Made by a program: the position numbers and the translations under genes
The notes under the pieces: model-generated
What the model saw: the letters and a program-made list of their open reading frames with translations, nothing else
Database searches by the model: none
What the model was told of the DNA's origin: nothing
From: Opitutia bacterium
GTDB taxonomy: Bacteria > Verrucomicrobiota > Verrucomicrobiia > Opitutales > UBA953
Length of the DNA: 64,000 nt
Assembly: GCA_003569165.1 (NCBI GenBank)
Contig: BGOI01000006.1
Coordinates: 48,630 to 112,629 of the forward strand
Direction: 5' to 3'
In this document: piece by piece, positions 9,407 through 18,512 of the stretch
How positions within the stretch are numbered: position 1 is the stretch's first letter
Layout: each line of letters starts with the position of its first letter

Positions 9407-10692
9407 GCTTCTTCGACCCCATCACGCTGCAGCGATTCGATCGGTTCCGTCGCAACCGCATGGGCTGGTGGTCACTGCTCACGCTGTTAGTGATTTCTGC
9501 GCTCGCCTTACTGGGACCGCTGCTCGTCGGCAATCGCCCGCTCGTGCTCAAGGTCGATGGGGTCACGCACTTCCCGGTCTTCGCGGGCTTTATCTCGGGA
9601 CGTGACCTCGGCCTAAAGATCGAAGGAGAACCCAACTATCGCTTGCTCGCCGAAGAGCTGAAGCAGAACGGACGAGGCTGGCTCCTCATGCCACCTGTAC
9701 CTTTCGCCCCAGGAGAAGTCTGCGAGGTGATGCCAGAGGCTTCCCGCGACGCCGAAGGACGGTGGTACGACCCTCGCGGCATCATCTCCGAGGGGCGCAT
9801 CTTCACACTTAATACGGACGGCACCCGCCGCCAGGCTTGGACGATCATCAACGGCCGGCCCGAAGGCGACGCCCGCCTGTTCGCGGAGGGCGTCGGCATC
9901 GCCCGCGCCAAGTTCGTCGACGGTAAGGTCGTCCAGCGCGTCCCTGCCGACGATCGCACCCAGTGGGAGCCGCAGGGCTCGCTCCGCACGCAGGTGCCCT
10001 CGCCCTGCCCGCCCGGACTCGACGGACACTGGCTCGGTACCGACGAATCCGGCCACGATATCGTCGCGCGGCTTTTCGGCGGCTTCCGCATCCTACTGCT
10101 CTCCGCCCTCATCTTTCTCCCATTGCGTCTATGGCGTCGGCCTGCTCCTGGGCGCTGCGATGGGCTACTCGGCGGCTGGTTCGACATGGTCTGCCAGCGA
10201 CTCATGGAAGTTTGGTCCAATATCCCTTCCTCTACGCCATCATCTTCCTCGCCAGCCTGCTCGAGCCCTCGCTGGCGATTCTCATCTTCATCCTTGTCGC
10301 ATTCTCGTGGATCGGGCTCGCCCAGCAGCTACGCGCCGCCGCCTATCAAATCTCCGCCCGCGACTACGTCACCGCTTCCCGCGCGCTGGGGGCCGGCCAC
10401 GCTCGTATCATCTGGCGGCACATCCTGCCTAACTGTGCGACCATCATCCTGACGACGCTCCCCTTCAGCCTGCACGGCCTGGTCTTCTCGCTCTCCGCCC
10501 TCGACTACCTCGGCTTCGGACTGCGCCCACCGAGCCCTCCTGGGGAAATCTGCTCCAACAAGCTAAAGAGAACTGGGACGCCTGGTGGATTCTCGGTCCT
10601 ACGCTTTCTGCCTCGTCGGCACCATGGTCATGATCAACTCCATCGGCGAAGCGCTTCAGGACGCCTTCGACCTCCGTCGCGCCCAAAAATGA
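9403..10692 (+). pseudogene. yejE: Oligopeptide ABC transporter permease, YejE-like, frame broken by several indels
   Basis: The second permease of the importer starts in the ATGA overlap with yejB and would be ~430 aa. The N-terminal 235 residues read cleanly to 'HWLGTDESGHDIVARLFGGF'. After that the conserved product is spread over all three frames. An extra C lies near 10119-10121. Single bases are missing near 10169 ('GAAMGY[F]GGWFDM'), 10227 ('NIP[F]LYAIIFL'), 10535 ('RPPSP[S]WGNLLQQ') and 10606 ('[F]CLVGTMVMINSIGEAL'). With these five edits one frame runs to the TGA at 10690-10692, which overlaps the yejA start by ATGA. The EAA loop 'YVTASRALGAGHARIIWRHI' is present. No stop codons occur within the pieces, which argues for recent damage or consensus error. 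Confidence 0.85.
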
Positions 10693-12575
10693 GAACCCTA
10701 CTCGCCTTCCTCTTCGTCCTGACGACCGCCTCGGCCCAGACCTACGAGGACCCGAAGGCCACGGCTTACTACGCCGAGCACAAGGACTTCTTCCATTTCG
10801 CCAAGCCGACCGACGTCCCCAAGGACCTCGTCTGGCACGATGGCTCGGAGCAGAAAGAATTCGCCGACCCTCGAGCGGTCCGCGGCGGCACGTTGCGCCA
10901 GTTCACCGGCTCCACCCCGCCCACTCTCCGACGCGTTGGACCTAACGCTAACAATGGTTTCCGCGGGGAGCTTTACGACAATAACGACTTCAGCCTAATC
11001 TCCTCGCACCCAAATACCGAAGAGACCATCCCCGCCCTAGCGACGAGCTGGGCGATGTCGCCCGACGGCATGACGGCCTACTTCCGCCTTGATCCGAATG
11101 CCAAGTTCACGGACGGCCAGCCCATCACCGCGGACGACTACTTCTACACCTTCTATTTCAATCGTTCGCCTTGGGCAAAGGCCGACTGGTATGCCGACTT
11201 CTACACCCGCGAGTGGGGCAGCATCACGAAGTACGACGCGCACACGATTGCCATCAAGGCCCCGCGCAAGCGCCCGTATCAGCTCGAACGCCTGGGCCAA
11301 CTGATCCCACTGCCGCGCAATTTCTTTAAGGATTTCGGCCCGAACTACGAAAAACTGTATATAACGACCGCTTCCAGCCGACGACCGGGCCCCTACTTCG
11401 TCGGCCACGACCGGCTTGCAAAGAGAAAAGTCCGTCACACTCACCCGGGTGCAGGACTGGTGGGGCGACCATCGCAAGTTCTACCGCCACCGCTATAATC
11501 CTGACGTCATCGAATACGGCGTCATCCGCGAGATCGATAGCGCCTACGCCTCAATGCTCGCCGGCGAGATCGACTTCATGCAATCATGATGCCGCGCTAC
11601 TGGTACGGCACCAACGAGAAGAAGGCCTACCAGAACGGCTACCTCACCAAAGCACAGTTCTTTAACGACATCCCCCGTCCCCCCTACGGCCTCTACCTCA
11701 ATACGCAGAAGCCCCTCCTCTCCGACCTCGACGTCCGCGTTGGCCTGCAGCACGCCACCGACTTCCAGCGCGTTATCGACGGCTTCTATCGTGGCGACTA
11801 TGAGCGCCTTAACCAGTTCAGTGAAGGCCTCGGAAAATTCACCGAACCCTCGATCCGTCCCCGCCGCTACTCGCCGGAACTCGCCCGCGCGGCCTTCGCC
11901 AAGGCTGGCTTCACCCGCGTCGGCGTCGACGGCATCCTCATGAACGCGGCCGGCGAACGGCTTTCGTTCCGACTCACCTTCGATACCTCCGACCGCCGTA
12001 AGTATCTCGCAACGCTCGTCGAATCAGCCCGCCGCTGTGGCGTGGAGTACCGCCCCGAAACGCTCGAACACACGACCATGTACCGCAAGGTAATGGAGAA
12101 GAACCATGACATCGTCTTCTGGGCGTGGTCCGTCTCGAGCCGCCTCCCCGCCCTCTGGGAGTCCCACCACACCGACAACGCCGTCGAGAAGCTCGCAGAC
12201 GGACGTAAGGTGCCGAAGCGCCAGACGAATAATATCACTGGTATCGACGACCCCGAGCTCTCCCAACTCATCGACCGTTTCCGCGAGGCCACCGAAGAGG
12301 ACGAGATGATCAAACTTTCCTTTGCGATGGAACGTCGTATCCATGACCTCGCCGACTTCATCCCGGGCTTCAAGGTCCCTGGCTACCGCATCGCCCACTG
12401 GAGTTGGGTGAAATTCCCCGAAGGCTTCGACGTGCGGGCAGCCGAAGATCCGGGTCAGTACGGCCTCTTCTGGCTCGACCCCAAGCAGCGCGAGGTCGAC
12501 CTCAAGGATTTCCGCGACGGCAAGGTGCGCGGCACGCCGAAGACCGTCATCGAAGACCGCTGGCGGACCGAATGA
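10689..12575 (+). pseudogene. yejA: Oligopeptide ABC transporter substrate-binding protein, YejA-like, frame broken
   Basis: This is the extracytoplasmic binding protein of the importer (SBP_bac_5 family, ~625 aa if repaired). The signal peptide is 'MRTLLAFLFVLTTASAQ'. The family core follows, including 'PALATSWAMSPDGMTAYF', 'FTDGQPITADDYFYTF' and, near the end, 'LADFIPGFKVPGYRIAHWSW'. The frame is lost at three places: two extra bases near 11358-11362 ('tatata'), a missing base near 11414, and a missing A near 11583 that should give 'DFMQIMMPRYWY'. Repairing these restores one frame from 10689 to the TGA at 12573-12575. As sequenced, the longest intact piece starts at 11586. Whether it is a real pseudogene or a sequencing artefact is unresolved. 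Confidence 0.85.
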
Positions 12576-12624
12576 CCGTCGTTCTTCCTTTCCCTTACCC
12601 CTCGCCCAACCTATGTTGCCGACC

Positions 12625-13470
12625 ATGTCCGCCGAGCCTCTCCTGAAAGTCCAGGACCTCAGCGTCACCTTCCGCACGGGTGACCGCGAGACCGTCGCCG
12701 CCCAAGGCGTCAGCTACGAACTCGCCGCCGGCGAAGTCCTCGCGGTGGTCGGCGAATCCGGCTCCGGGAAGTCGGTCTCGGCCCTCGCCCTGACCCGCCT
12801 GCTGCCGCCCGAGCCGTCTTGCGGCCTATCGGGATCCGTCAAATTGGCCGGCGTCGAGTTAATGGGACTTCCCGAGGATAAACTCGCCAAGATTCGCGGT
12901 GGCTCGATCGCCTACATTTTTCAGGAACCCGGCACTTCCCTAAATCCAGTTTACACCATCGGCTTCCAGATTGGCGAAGCCGTCGCGTTACACCGACCGG
13001 ACGTCAAAGACGTCAACGCCGAGGTCATTCGCTCCCTCGCCGAGGTCCACATCAACGACCCCGAACGCGTCGCAAATCAATACCCCCACGAACTCTCCGG
13101 CGGTATGCAGCAACGCGCGATGATCGCCATGGCGCTAGCGTGCAACCCGAAGATCCTCGTGGCCGACGAGCCGACCACCGCGCTCGACGTGACCATCCAA
13201 AAGGAGATCATGGACCTCCTCGCCCGCCTCCGTCGCGAACGGGGCATGAGCATCGTCCTAATCACCCATAATTTCGGTATCATCGCGAACTTCGCCGATA
13301 AGGTCGCGGTGATGTGGAAAGGACGCATCGTCGAATCCGGCCCAGTCGAACAGATCATGCGGACGCAGTCGCACCCTTACACTAAGGCGCTAATCGCCTG
13401 CATCCCGCGCCTCGGTCAGCGACGCCGCCGCCTCACCACCCTGTCCGACGAACTCAAGGTCTCCCGATGA
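12625..13470 (+). CDS. Peptide ABC transporter ATP-binding protein (YejF N-half type)
   Basis: This 281-aa ABC ATPase belongs to the OppD/DppD type. Walker A 'GESGSGKS' is at residues 43-50, the Q-loop is in 'YIFQEPGTSLNP', the signature is 'LSGGMQQR' and Walker B is 'ILVADEPTTALDVT'. It ends with the family's C-terminal 'HPYTKALIACIP'. The start at 12625 is preferred over the ATG at 12613 because the domain begins immediately after it. It energises the upstream permeases. In E. coli YejF both ATPase halves are one polypeptide, but here they are two genes overlapping by ATGA. Confidence 0.92.
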   Translation: MSAEPLLKVQDLSVTFRTGDRETVAAQGVSYELAAGEVLAVVGESGSGKSVSALALTRLLPPEPSCGLSGSVKLAGVELMGLPEDKLAKIRGGSIAYIFQEPGTSLNPVYTIGFQIGEAVALHRPDVKDVNAEVIRSLAEVHINDPERVANQYPHELSGGMQQRAMIAMALACNPKILVADEPTTALDVTIQKEIMDLLARLRRERGMSIVLITHNFGIIANFADKVAVMWKGRIVESGPVEQIMRTQSHPYTKALIACIPRLGQRRRRLTTLSDELKVSR

Positions 13471-14258
13471 GCGACAACCTTCTCGAAGTCAGCGACCTTT
13501 CCGTCCACTACCCTGGCCGGGCCAACTGGTTCTTCCAGAAAGCCGAACCCAAGAAGGCCGTGGACGGGATCTCCTTTGTCGTTCCGAAAGGTAAGACCGT
13601 CGGACTCGTCGGTGAATCCGGCTCAGGGAAGACCACGACCGGCCGCGCCATCGTGAAGCTCGCCCCATTGACCGCTGGTAAGATCCTCTACCACGGCCAG
13701 GATATCGGCGTCCTCTCGAACTCGGACTTCCTCCCCTGGCGCAAGAAGATCCAGATGATCTTTCAGGATCCGTATAATTCACTCAACCCGCGGGCCGACA
13801 TCCTGAGCATCCTCTCCGAGCCGCTCGAGATTCACTTCCCGCAGATGACCCGAGAGGACCGCGAAGCCCGCTGCGCCGAACTGCTCCGTAGCGTCCAACT
13901 CCCCGCCGAACACTTGCGCCGCCACCCGCATGAATTCTCCGGCGGCCAGCGCCAGCGTATCGGCATCGCGCGAGCCCTCGCTGTGCAGCCGGAGCTCATC
14001 ATCTGCGACGAGCCCGTCTCGGCACTCGACGTCTCCGTGCAAGCCGAGGTCGTGAATCTGCTCCAGGACCTGCAGGAACAGCTTGGCCTCACCTACCTCT
14101 TCATCGCCCATGACCTCGCCGTCGTCGAACATGTCAGTGACCACATCCTCGTGATGTCCAAGGGTAAGATCGTCGAACAAGGCACCCCGGCTGAGATTCT
14201 CGGCAATCCGCAGCAGGCCTATACTAAGACGCTGCTGGCCGCGGTCCCCCGGTTCTGA
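13467..14258 (+). CDS. Peptide ABC transporter ATP-binding protein (YejF C-half type)
   Basis: The second ATPase of the importer is 263 aa and of the OppF/DppF type. Walker A 'GESGSGKTT' is at residues 49-57. The Q-loop is 'MIFQDPYNSLNPRA', the signature 'FSGGQRQRIGIARAL' and Walker B 'LIICDEPVSALDVS'. It pairs with the preceding ATPase to form the heterodimeric motor. The start lies in the ATGA overlap with that gene. The last base of its stop codon is the first base of the exosortase start (TGATG), so the exosortase is very likely translated from the same transcript. Confidence 0.93.
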   Translation: MSDNLLEVSDLSVHYPGRANWFFQKAEPKKAVDGISFVVPKGKTVGLVGESGSGKTTTGRAIVKLAPLTAGKILYHGQDIGVLSNSDFLPWRKKIQMIFQDPYNSLNPRADILSILSEPLEIHFPQMTREDREARCAELLRSVQLPAEHLRRHPHEFSGGQRQRIGIARALAVQPELIICDEPVSALDVSVQAEVVNLLQDLQEQLGLTYLFIAHDLAVVEHVSDHILVMSKGKIVEQGTPAEILGNPQQAYTKTLLAAVPRF

Positions 14259-15277
14259 TGTCCGCGGAAGCCCAGTCGAAGTTAGATGGCACGACGCGTG
14301 GCCTCGGCCTGCTACTCATTGGTATGGCCGCGTTCACGACCTGGGATCAGTGGGCCATCTGGAGCACCAAGGACGATTATACCTTCGGCTACCTTGTGCC
14401 GTTCTTCTCCGCTTACGTGCTCTGGGATCGCTGGGAAGACCTCCGCGCCCTGCTCACGGGCGAACGGTCCGACGTCGCCGCGCCCACGTCAAAAGGCGTA
14501 CTCACCCTCGCCCAACTATTGGCGTTCGCTTCCCTCGCGCTCTTCGGCTTCGGCGCCGCCGCCCGCGCCATCTTCGGTACCGGCATCGGTCCCACCCTCG
14601 CCATCAGCTTCGGCCTCGCCGGCGCGGCGCTCGCCTTCGCCTTCCTCTCCGTCCGCGGACCGTCGGACGCCGTCGCGACATCAGCCTCCCGCTGGCGGGT
14701 CGTCGGACTCCTCCTCTTTCCTGCCTGCGTCTGGTTGATTTCCGGTCCGTTCCTCTACCTCGTCGATAACCAGATCAAAGGCGAGCTACTCACCAACGTC
14801 ACCGAGATTGTCTCCGGGATTCTGCGTGCCAACGACCACGCCATCCGGGTCAGCGGCAACACGATCATCTTCCCTAACGGAGATGCAGTCGGGGTAGCGG
14901 AGGCCTGCTCGGGCATCCGTTCGCTCTCGGCCTGCGTCTTCGCTGGCGCCTTTCTCGGCGCGGTCTTCCTGGAAGGCGGCTTTCCAGGTGCGCTGCTCCG
15001 TCGCATCGCGCTGATCGGCCTCGCCGGTTTCACCGCCATCCTGCTCAACATCGGACGCAACACTTACCTCACCTTCCACGCGCTGCACCACGGCTCAAAG
15101 TCACTGGAACGTGACCTCGCCGGCATCGAACACGGGCAGGTCGGTTTCTCGTCGCTCGGCACCGTCCATGATTTGGCTGGCAATGTCGCCATGGTCGCCG
15201 CCTTGATTATCCTCGTGGCCTTCGTCCCGTTACTCAACCGACTCGGACGCCCCCGCGACAACCGACCTTCCGCATGA
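14258..15277 (+). CDS. Exosortase/archaeosortase family protease-transpeptidase
   Basis: This 339-aa polytopic membrane protein has the exosortase catalytic pattern. The nucleophile Cys217 is in 'EACSGIRSL', Arg267 is in 'NIGRN' and His304 is in 'TVHDLAGN'. The 37-residue Arg-His spacing and the 'HDxxG' context match the family. Exosortases cut C-terminal sorting signals of the PEP-CTERM type at the inner membrane of Gram-negative bacteria that make extracellular polysaccharide. None of the proteins in this window ends in a PEP-CTERM-like tail, so its substrates must lie elsewhere. It is fused by overlaps into the operon between a peptide-importer ATPase (1-nt overlap) and glycogen synthase (4-nt overlap), an uncommon context. 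No EpsI-like domain is attached. Confidence 0.88.
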   Translation: MSAEAQSKLDGTTRGLGLLLIGMAAFTTWDQWAIWSTKDDYTFGYLVPFFSAYVLWDRWEDLRALLTGERSDVAAPTSKGVLTLAQLLAFASLALFGFGAAARAIFGTGIGPTLAISFGLAGAALAFAFLSVRGPSDAVATSASRWRVVGLLLFPACVWLISGPFLYLVDNQIKGELLTNVTEIVSGILRANDHAIRVSGNTIIFPNGDAVGVAEACSGIRSLSACVFAGAFLGAVFLEGGFPGALLRRIALIGLAGFTAILLNIGRNTYLTFHALHHGSKSLERDLAGIEHGQVGFSSLGTVHDLAGNVAMVAALIILVAFVPLLNRLGRPRDNRPSA

Positions 15278-16698
15278 GAATCCTTTTCGTGACTCCCGAG
15301 TTGGCGCCTTGGTCCAAGGCCGGCGGACTCGGCGACGCCACCGTGGCGCTGGGTAAAGCCTTGGCGGCCATGGGTCATGAAGTCCGCGCGGTGACGCCCC
15401 TGTACGGCTCCGTCCCGGGCCGCGAGAAGATGGGCACGCTCATCGAATCGCTCAAGGTCGGCGTGTACGGCGACGTCCGTAAGGCCGGCTGCCGTATCCG
15501 CACGCTTCAAGTCTCCCCGAACTTCGAAGCCTGGTTCGTCGAACACGAAGATTTCTACGGAGCCCGCGAAATCTATCCGGCGCGTGACGATGCCGGCGAA
15601 CGGGCCGCCTTCTACGGACGAGCCGGACTAGACGCCTGCCTAACGACCAGCTGGACCCCCGACGTCATCCATTGCCACGACTGGACCGCCGGCCTCGTGC
15701 CCGTGCTGCTGAATACCACGCTCAAGCACTCCGCGCTCGGCGGAGCGAAGACCGTCCTCTCGATCCATAACCTGCAGCACCAAGGCCTTTATCCCAAGCG
15801 CATCATGGCCTACCTCGGTCTGCCCGCATTCCTCTGGAGCCCACAGGAACTCGAGTGCCTCGGTGGCGTCAACTTCCTCAAAGGCGGCATCCTCCACGCC
15901 GCCAAGGTCATCACCGTCAGCCCGACCTACGCCAAGGAGATTCTCACCCCGGCCTTCGGCTACGGGCTCGATGACGTGGTTCGTCGCCGCGCAAGTGACC
16001 TACGCGGCATCCTCAACGGCGTCGATCGCGACGAATGGAACCCGAAGGACGACGCGCATATTGCCGCCGCATTCTCAGCCAAGAAGCCCGCGGGAAAGGC
16101 CGAATGCAAGACCGCCCTACTGCGCGAACTCGGTCTCGCCACCGATCGCGACGTTCCCCTCGTCGGCGTCGTCTCACGCCTCTGGGAGCAGAAGGGATTG
16201 GATCTCGCCGTCAGCGTGCTCCCGAAATTCCTGCGCAAAGACTCCCTGCAGTTCGTACTCCTCGGCAGCGGTGACGCCTGGTTAGAAAACGAGTTCAAGC
16301 GACTCGCCGTCGACTTCCCCACCCTCTGCGCCGTCCGCATCGGCTACGACAACGGCCTGTCCCACCGGATCGAGGCTGGCAGCGATTTCTTCCTGATGCC
16401 TAGCCGCTTCGAGCCGTGCGGCCTAAACCAGATGTATTCCATGGCCTACGGCACGCTGCCAATCGTTCGAGCCACTGGCGGCTTGGCGGACACCGTGAGC
16501 GGCTGGGACGGAAAAAAGAAAGGTACTGGGATTCTTTTTGAGCATGCGGACCAAGGCGGTGTCGAATGGGCCCTCAATCGGGCGCTGGAACTTTATCAGC
16601 AGCCCGCGACCTATAGGTCACTGCAGAAGACCGCGATGGCGTCGGAGTTCAGCTGGGCGAAATCAGCCGAAGCCCACCTCGAGTGCTACCGTAGTTAA
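15274..16698 (+). CDS. glgA: Glycogen synthase (ADP-glucose type)
   Basis: This 474-aa GT5 glycogen synthase elongates alpha-1,4-glucan from ADP-glucose. The N-terminal nucleotide-sugar motif is 'ELAPWSKAGGLGD', with the lysine at residue 15. The C-terminal GT-B signature is 'SRFEPCGLNQMYSMAYGTLP', followed by 'RATGGLADTV'. Length is normal for the family. It starts within the stop codon of the exosortase gene (ATGA), so it is the last member of the importer-exosortase run. An A/T-rich hairpin follows. Its degradative counterpart glgP is ~10 kb upstream on the opposite strand. Confidence 0.95.
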   Translation: MRILFVTPELAPWSKAGGLGDATVALGKALAAMGHEVRAVTPLYGSVPGREKMGTLIESLKVGVYGDVRKAGCRIRTLQVSPNFEAWFVEHEDFYGAREIYPARDDAGERAAFYGRAGLDACLTTSWTPDVIHCHDWTAGLVPVLLNTTLKHSALGGAKTVLSIHNLQHQGLYPKRIMAYLGLPAFLWSPQELECLGGVNFLKGGILHAAKVITVSPTYAKEILTPAFGYGLDDVVRRRASDLRGILNGVDRDEWNPKDDAHIAAAFSAKKPAGKAECKTALLRELGLATDRDVPLVGVVSRLWEQKGLDLAVSVLPKFLRKDSLQFVLLGSGDAWLENEFKRLAVDFPTLCAVRIGYDNGLSHRIEAGSDFFLMPSRFEPCGLNQMYSMAYGTLPIVRATGGLADTVSGWDGKKKGTGILFEHADQGGVEWALNRALELYQQPATYRSLQKTAMASEFSWAKSAEAHLECYRS

Positions 16699-16712
16699 GG
16701 GTAGTTTTTAAC

Positions 16713-16747
16713 GCTTAAAATAAAGCATTGGTGGCTTCTTTTTAAGC
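16713..16747 (+). other. A/T-rich inverted repeat between glgA and the porin gene
   Basis: GCTTAAAA (16713-16720) and TTTTAAGC (16740-16747) are perfect inverted repeats. Inside them, AAGC and GCTT form a second short stem around 'attggtg'. The hairpin is 15 bases past the glgA stop and ~85 bases before the next start. It could be a terminator without a canonical T-tail, or an operator-like palindrome for the outer-membrane gene. Its GC content is far below that of the surroundings. Confidence 0.45.
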
Positions 16748-16832
16748 AATCGTTGGGGTTTATTCGCCAATCTTCACAGGATTGTCGAAATACATGGTGA
16801 TTTGGCAAACTTTGAGCACATCAGCAGACGCC

Positions 16833-17513
16833 ATGAAGCACACCTCCATCACCCTCCTCACCCTCACCGCTGCCGCGAGCTTTGCTCAGTCGGCGCCCGC
16901 CGCTCCCTCGGCGTTCACCTCCACGGGCAACGTCGCCTTCACCAGCGACTACGTCTTCCGCGGCATCACGCAGAATGGCGGCAAGACTGCCCTCCAGGGC
17001 GGCTTCGACGTCGCGCACACCTCCGGCCTCTCGGCTGGCGTCTGGGCTTCGAACGTCAACTGGACTAACACCACCCTGGAAGTGGATCTCTATGCCAACT
17101 ACGGCTTCAGCCTGAGCAAGGACTTCTCCGCCTCCGTCGGCTACCTGGCGTACGTCTACGAAGGCAACTCCGCCCTCAACACGGGTGAGATCAACGCCTC
17201 GGTCTCGGCCTACGGCTTCACCGCTAAGCTCTCCCACGCCGTCACCGATTACTTCGGCATCGCTGGCAGCGGCACCCAGTACTACGAGCTCAACTACGCT
17301 TACGAAGTCGCCGCCGTTAAGGGCCTCAGCCTGGCTCTCCACTACGGCGTAACCGACGGCAAGAATGCCGCCTCGAACGACAAGGATTACGCCATCGGCC
17401 TTTCCTACCCGGTCGCGGGCTTCACTGGCACCGTGTCCTACTCGAACGGCAGCGGCACCTTCGCCGGTACCTACGAAGGTATCACGGCCGTCACGCTCAA
17501 GAAGACCTTCTAA
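16833..17513 (+). CDS. TorF-like putative outer-membrane porin (TIGR02001 type)
   Basis: The 226-aa protein has a clean Sec signal 'MKHTSITLLTLTAAASFAQ'. A beta-barrel sequence of alternating polar and aromatic residues follows. It opens with 'GNVAFTSDYVFRGITQNGGK', the start typical of the TIGR02001/Gcw_chp family of small outer-membrane proteins. It ends in an aromatic residue ('TLKKTF'), as Bam-recognised barrels do. The ATG at 16833 is chosen over one at 16782 because the signal peptide begins there. It is a single-gene unit, with ~130 bases of leader upstream and a strong terminator directly behind. The transported solute is unknown. Confidence 0.85.
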   Translation: MKHTSITLLTLTAAASFAQSAPAAPSAFTSTGNVAFTSDYVFRGITQNGGKTALQGGFDVAHTSGLSAGVWASNVNWTNTTLEVDLYANYGFSLSKDFSASVGYLAYVYEGNSALNTGEINASVSAYGFTAKLSHAVTDYFGIAGSGTQYYELNYAYEVAAVKGLSLALHYGVTDGKNAASNDKDYAIGLSYPVAGFTGTVSYSNGSGTFAGTYEGITAVTLKKTF

Positions 17514-17537
17514 GGTCTGAGTTAAAACTCATAGCAA

Positions 17538-17575
17538 AAGGGGTGCTTTCCGAATGGAAGGCACCCCTTCTTCTT
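17538..17575 (+). terminator. Rho-independent terminator after the porin gene
   Basis: A 14-bp stem (AAGGGGTGCTTTCC / GGAAGGCACCCCTT, one T-G wobble) closes on a GAAT loop and is followed by a T/C-rich tail 'cttcttt'. It starts 24 bases past the porin stop and separates it from lipA. Confidence 0.9.
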
Positions 17576-17621
17576 TGTTAGGTTGAAAAATGGCCCGGGA
17601 CGGCAATGTTGCCCTCCCTCC

Positions 17622-18509
17622 ATGATCGAGTCCGCCCGCAAACCTGACTGGCTCCGTGCCAAGCTCCCCAGCGGTCCGGACTTCCTGGAGACCAAGAAAA
17701 ACGTCGACGAGCACAAGCTCCACACGGTCTGCCAGTCCGCGCAGTGCCCCAACATGGGCGAATGCTGGTCCCGCGGCAGCGCCACGGTGATGATTCTCGG
17801 CAACGTCTGCACGCGCTCCTGCACCTTCTGCGCCGTGCTCTCCGGCCGCCCTAGCGAACTCGACCTCGGCGAACCGGCCCGCGTGGCCGAGTCCATCGCG
17901 TTGATGAACCTGAAGCACGTGGTCATCACCTCCGTCGCCCGCGACGACCTCAAGGACGGTGGCGCCTCCGTCTGGGCTGCGACCGTCCGTGCCACCCGCA
18001 ATCGTTGCCCGAACACGACCATCGAGGTCCTGCCAGCCGACTTCCGCGGCGAACAGGTCCACCTCGACACGCTACTCGACGCCCGTCCTGACATCCTCAA
18101 TCACAATCTCGAAACGGTCGAACGCCTGCAGCGTCCAATCCGTAAGACCGCCCGCTACGACCGCTCTTTCTGGGTACTCAAGCACGCCAAGTCCCGCGAC
18201 TTCATCACCAAGACCGGCATCATGCTCGGAATCGGGGAGCAGAAGGAAGAAGTCGCGCAACTCATCCGCGACATCGCCGCTGCCGACGTCGACATTCTGA
18301 CCATCGGACAGTATCTCTCGCCCAGCAAGGAGCATGCCCCCATTGATCGCTGGGTGACGCCTGAAGAGTTCGCCGAGTGGAAGACCTTCGCGCTCGCCGC
18401 CGGCGTCAAGCACGTCGAATCCGGCCCCTTGGTCCGCTCTTCCTACCGCGCCGACGAACAGGTCGTGAAGTTCAGCCTGATGGATCGCCGCCAGCGACCC
18501 GCCCGCTAA
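17622..18509 (+). CDS. lipA: Lipoyl synthase
   Basis: This 295-aa radical SAM enzyme inserts two sulfurs into octanoyl-lipoyl domains. The radical-SAM cluster motif is CX3CX2C, with Cys63, Cys67 and Cys70 in 'CTRSCTFC'. The auxiliary cluster Cys37, Cys42 and Cys48 lies in 'CQSAQCPNMGEC'. The conserved C-terminal serine region is 'GPLVRSSYRADE'. The ATG at 17622 is chosen because the family begins just before the auxiliary cysteines, although an open frame extends to 17583. No lipB neighbour is present. The helicase gene starts four bases after its stop, so the two may be co-transcribed. Confidence 0.96.
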   Translation: MIESARKPDWLRAKLPSGPDFLETKKNVDEHKLHTVCQSAQCPNMGECWSRGSATVMILGNVCTRSCTFCAVLSGRPSELDLGEPARVAESIALMNLKHVVITSVARDDLKDGGASVWAATVRATRNRCPNTTIEVLPADFRGEQVHLDTLLDARPDILNHNLETVERLQRPIRKTARYDRSFWVLKHAKSRDFITKTGIMLGIGEQKEEVAQLIRDIAAADVDILTIGQYLSPSKEHAPIDRWVTPEEFAEWKTFALAAGVKHVESGPLVRSSYRADEQVVKFSLMDRRQRPAR

Positions 18510-18512
18510 CCC

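Noticed and set aside
10100..10692. Programmed ribosomal frameshifting in yejE
   Set aside because: Five shifts in both directions within ~500 bases, with no slippery heptamer or pseudoknot, do not fit programmed recoding.
8159..16698. PEP-CTERM substrates for the exosortase within this window
   Set aside because: I checked the C-termini of the exported proteins in the window (porin, TPR protein, esterase, lipoproteins, secreted unknown). None has a Pro-Glu-Pro motif, helix and basic tail.
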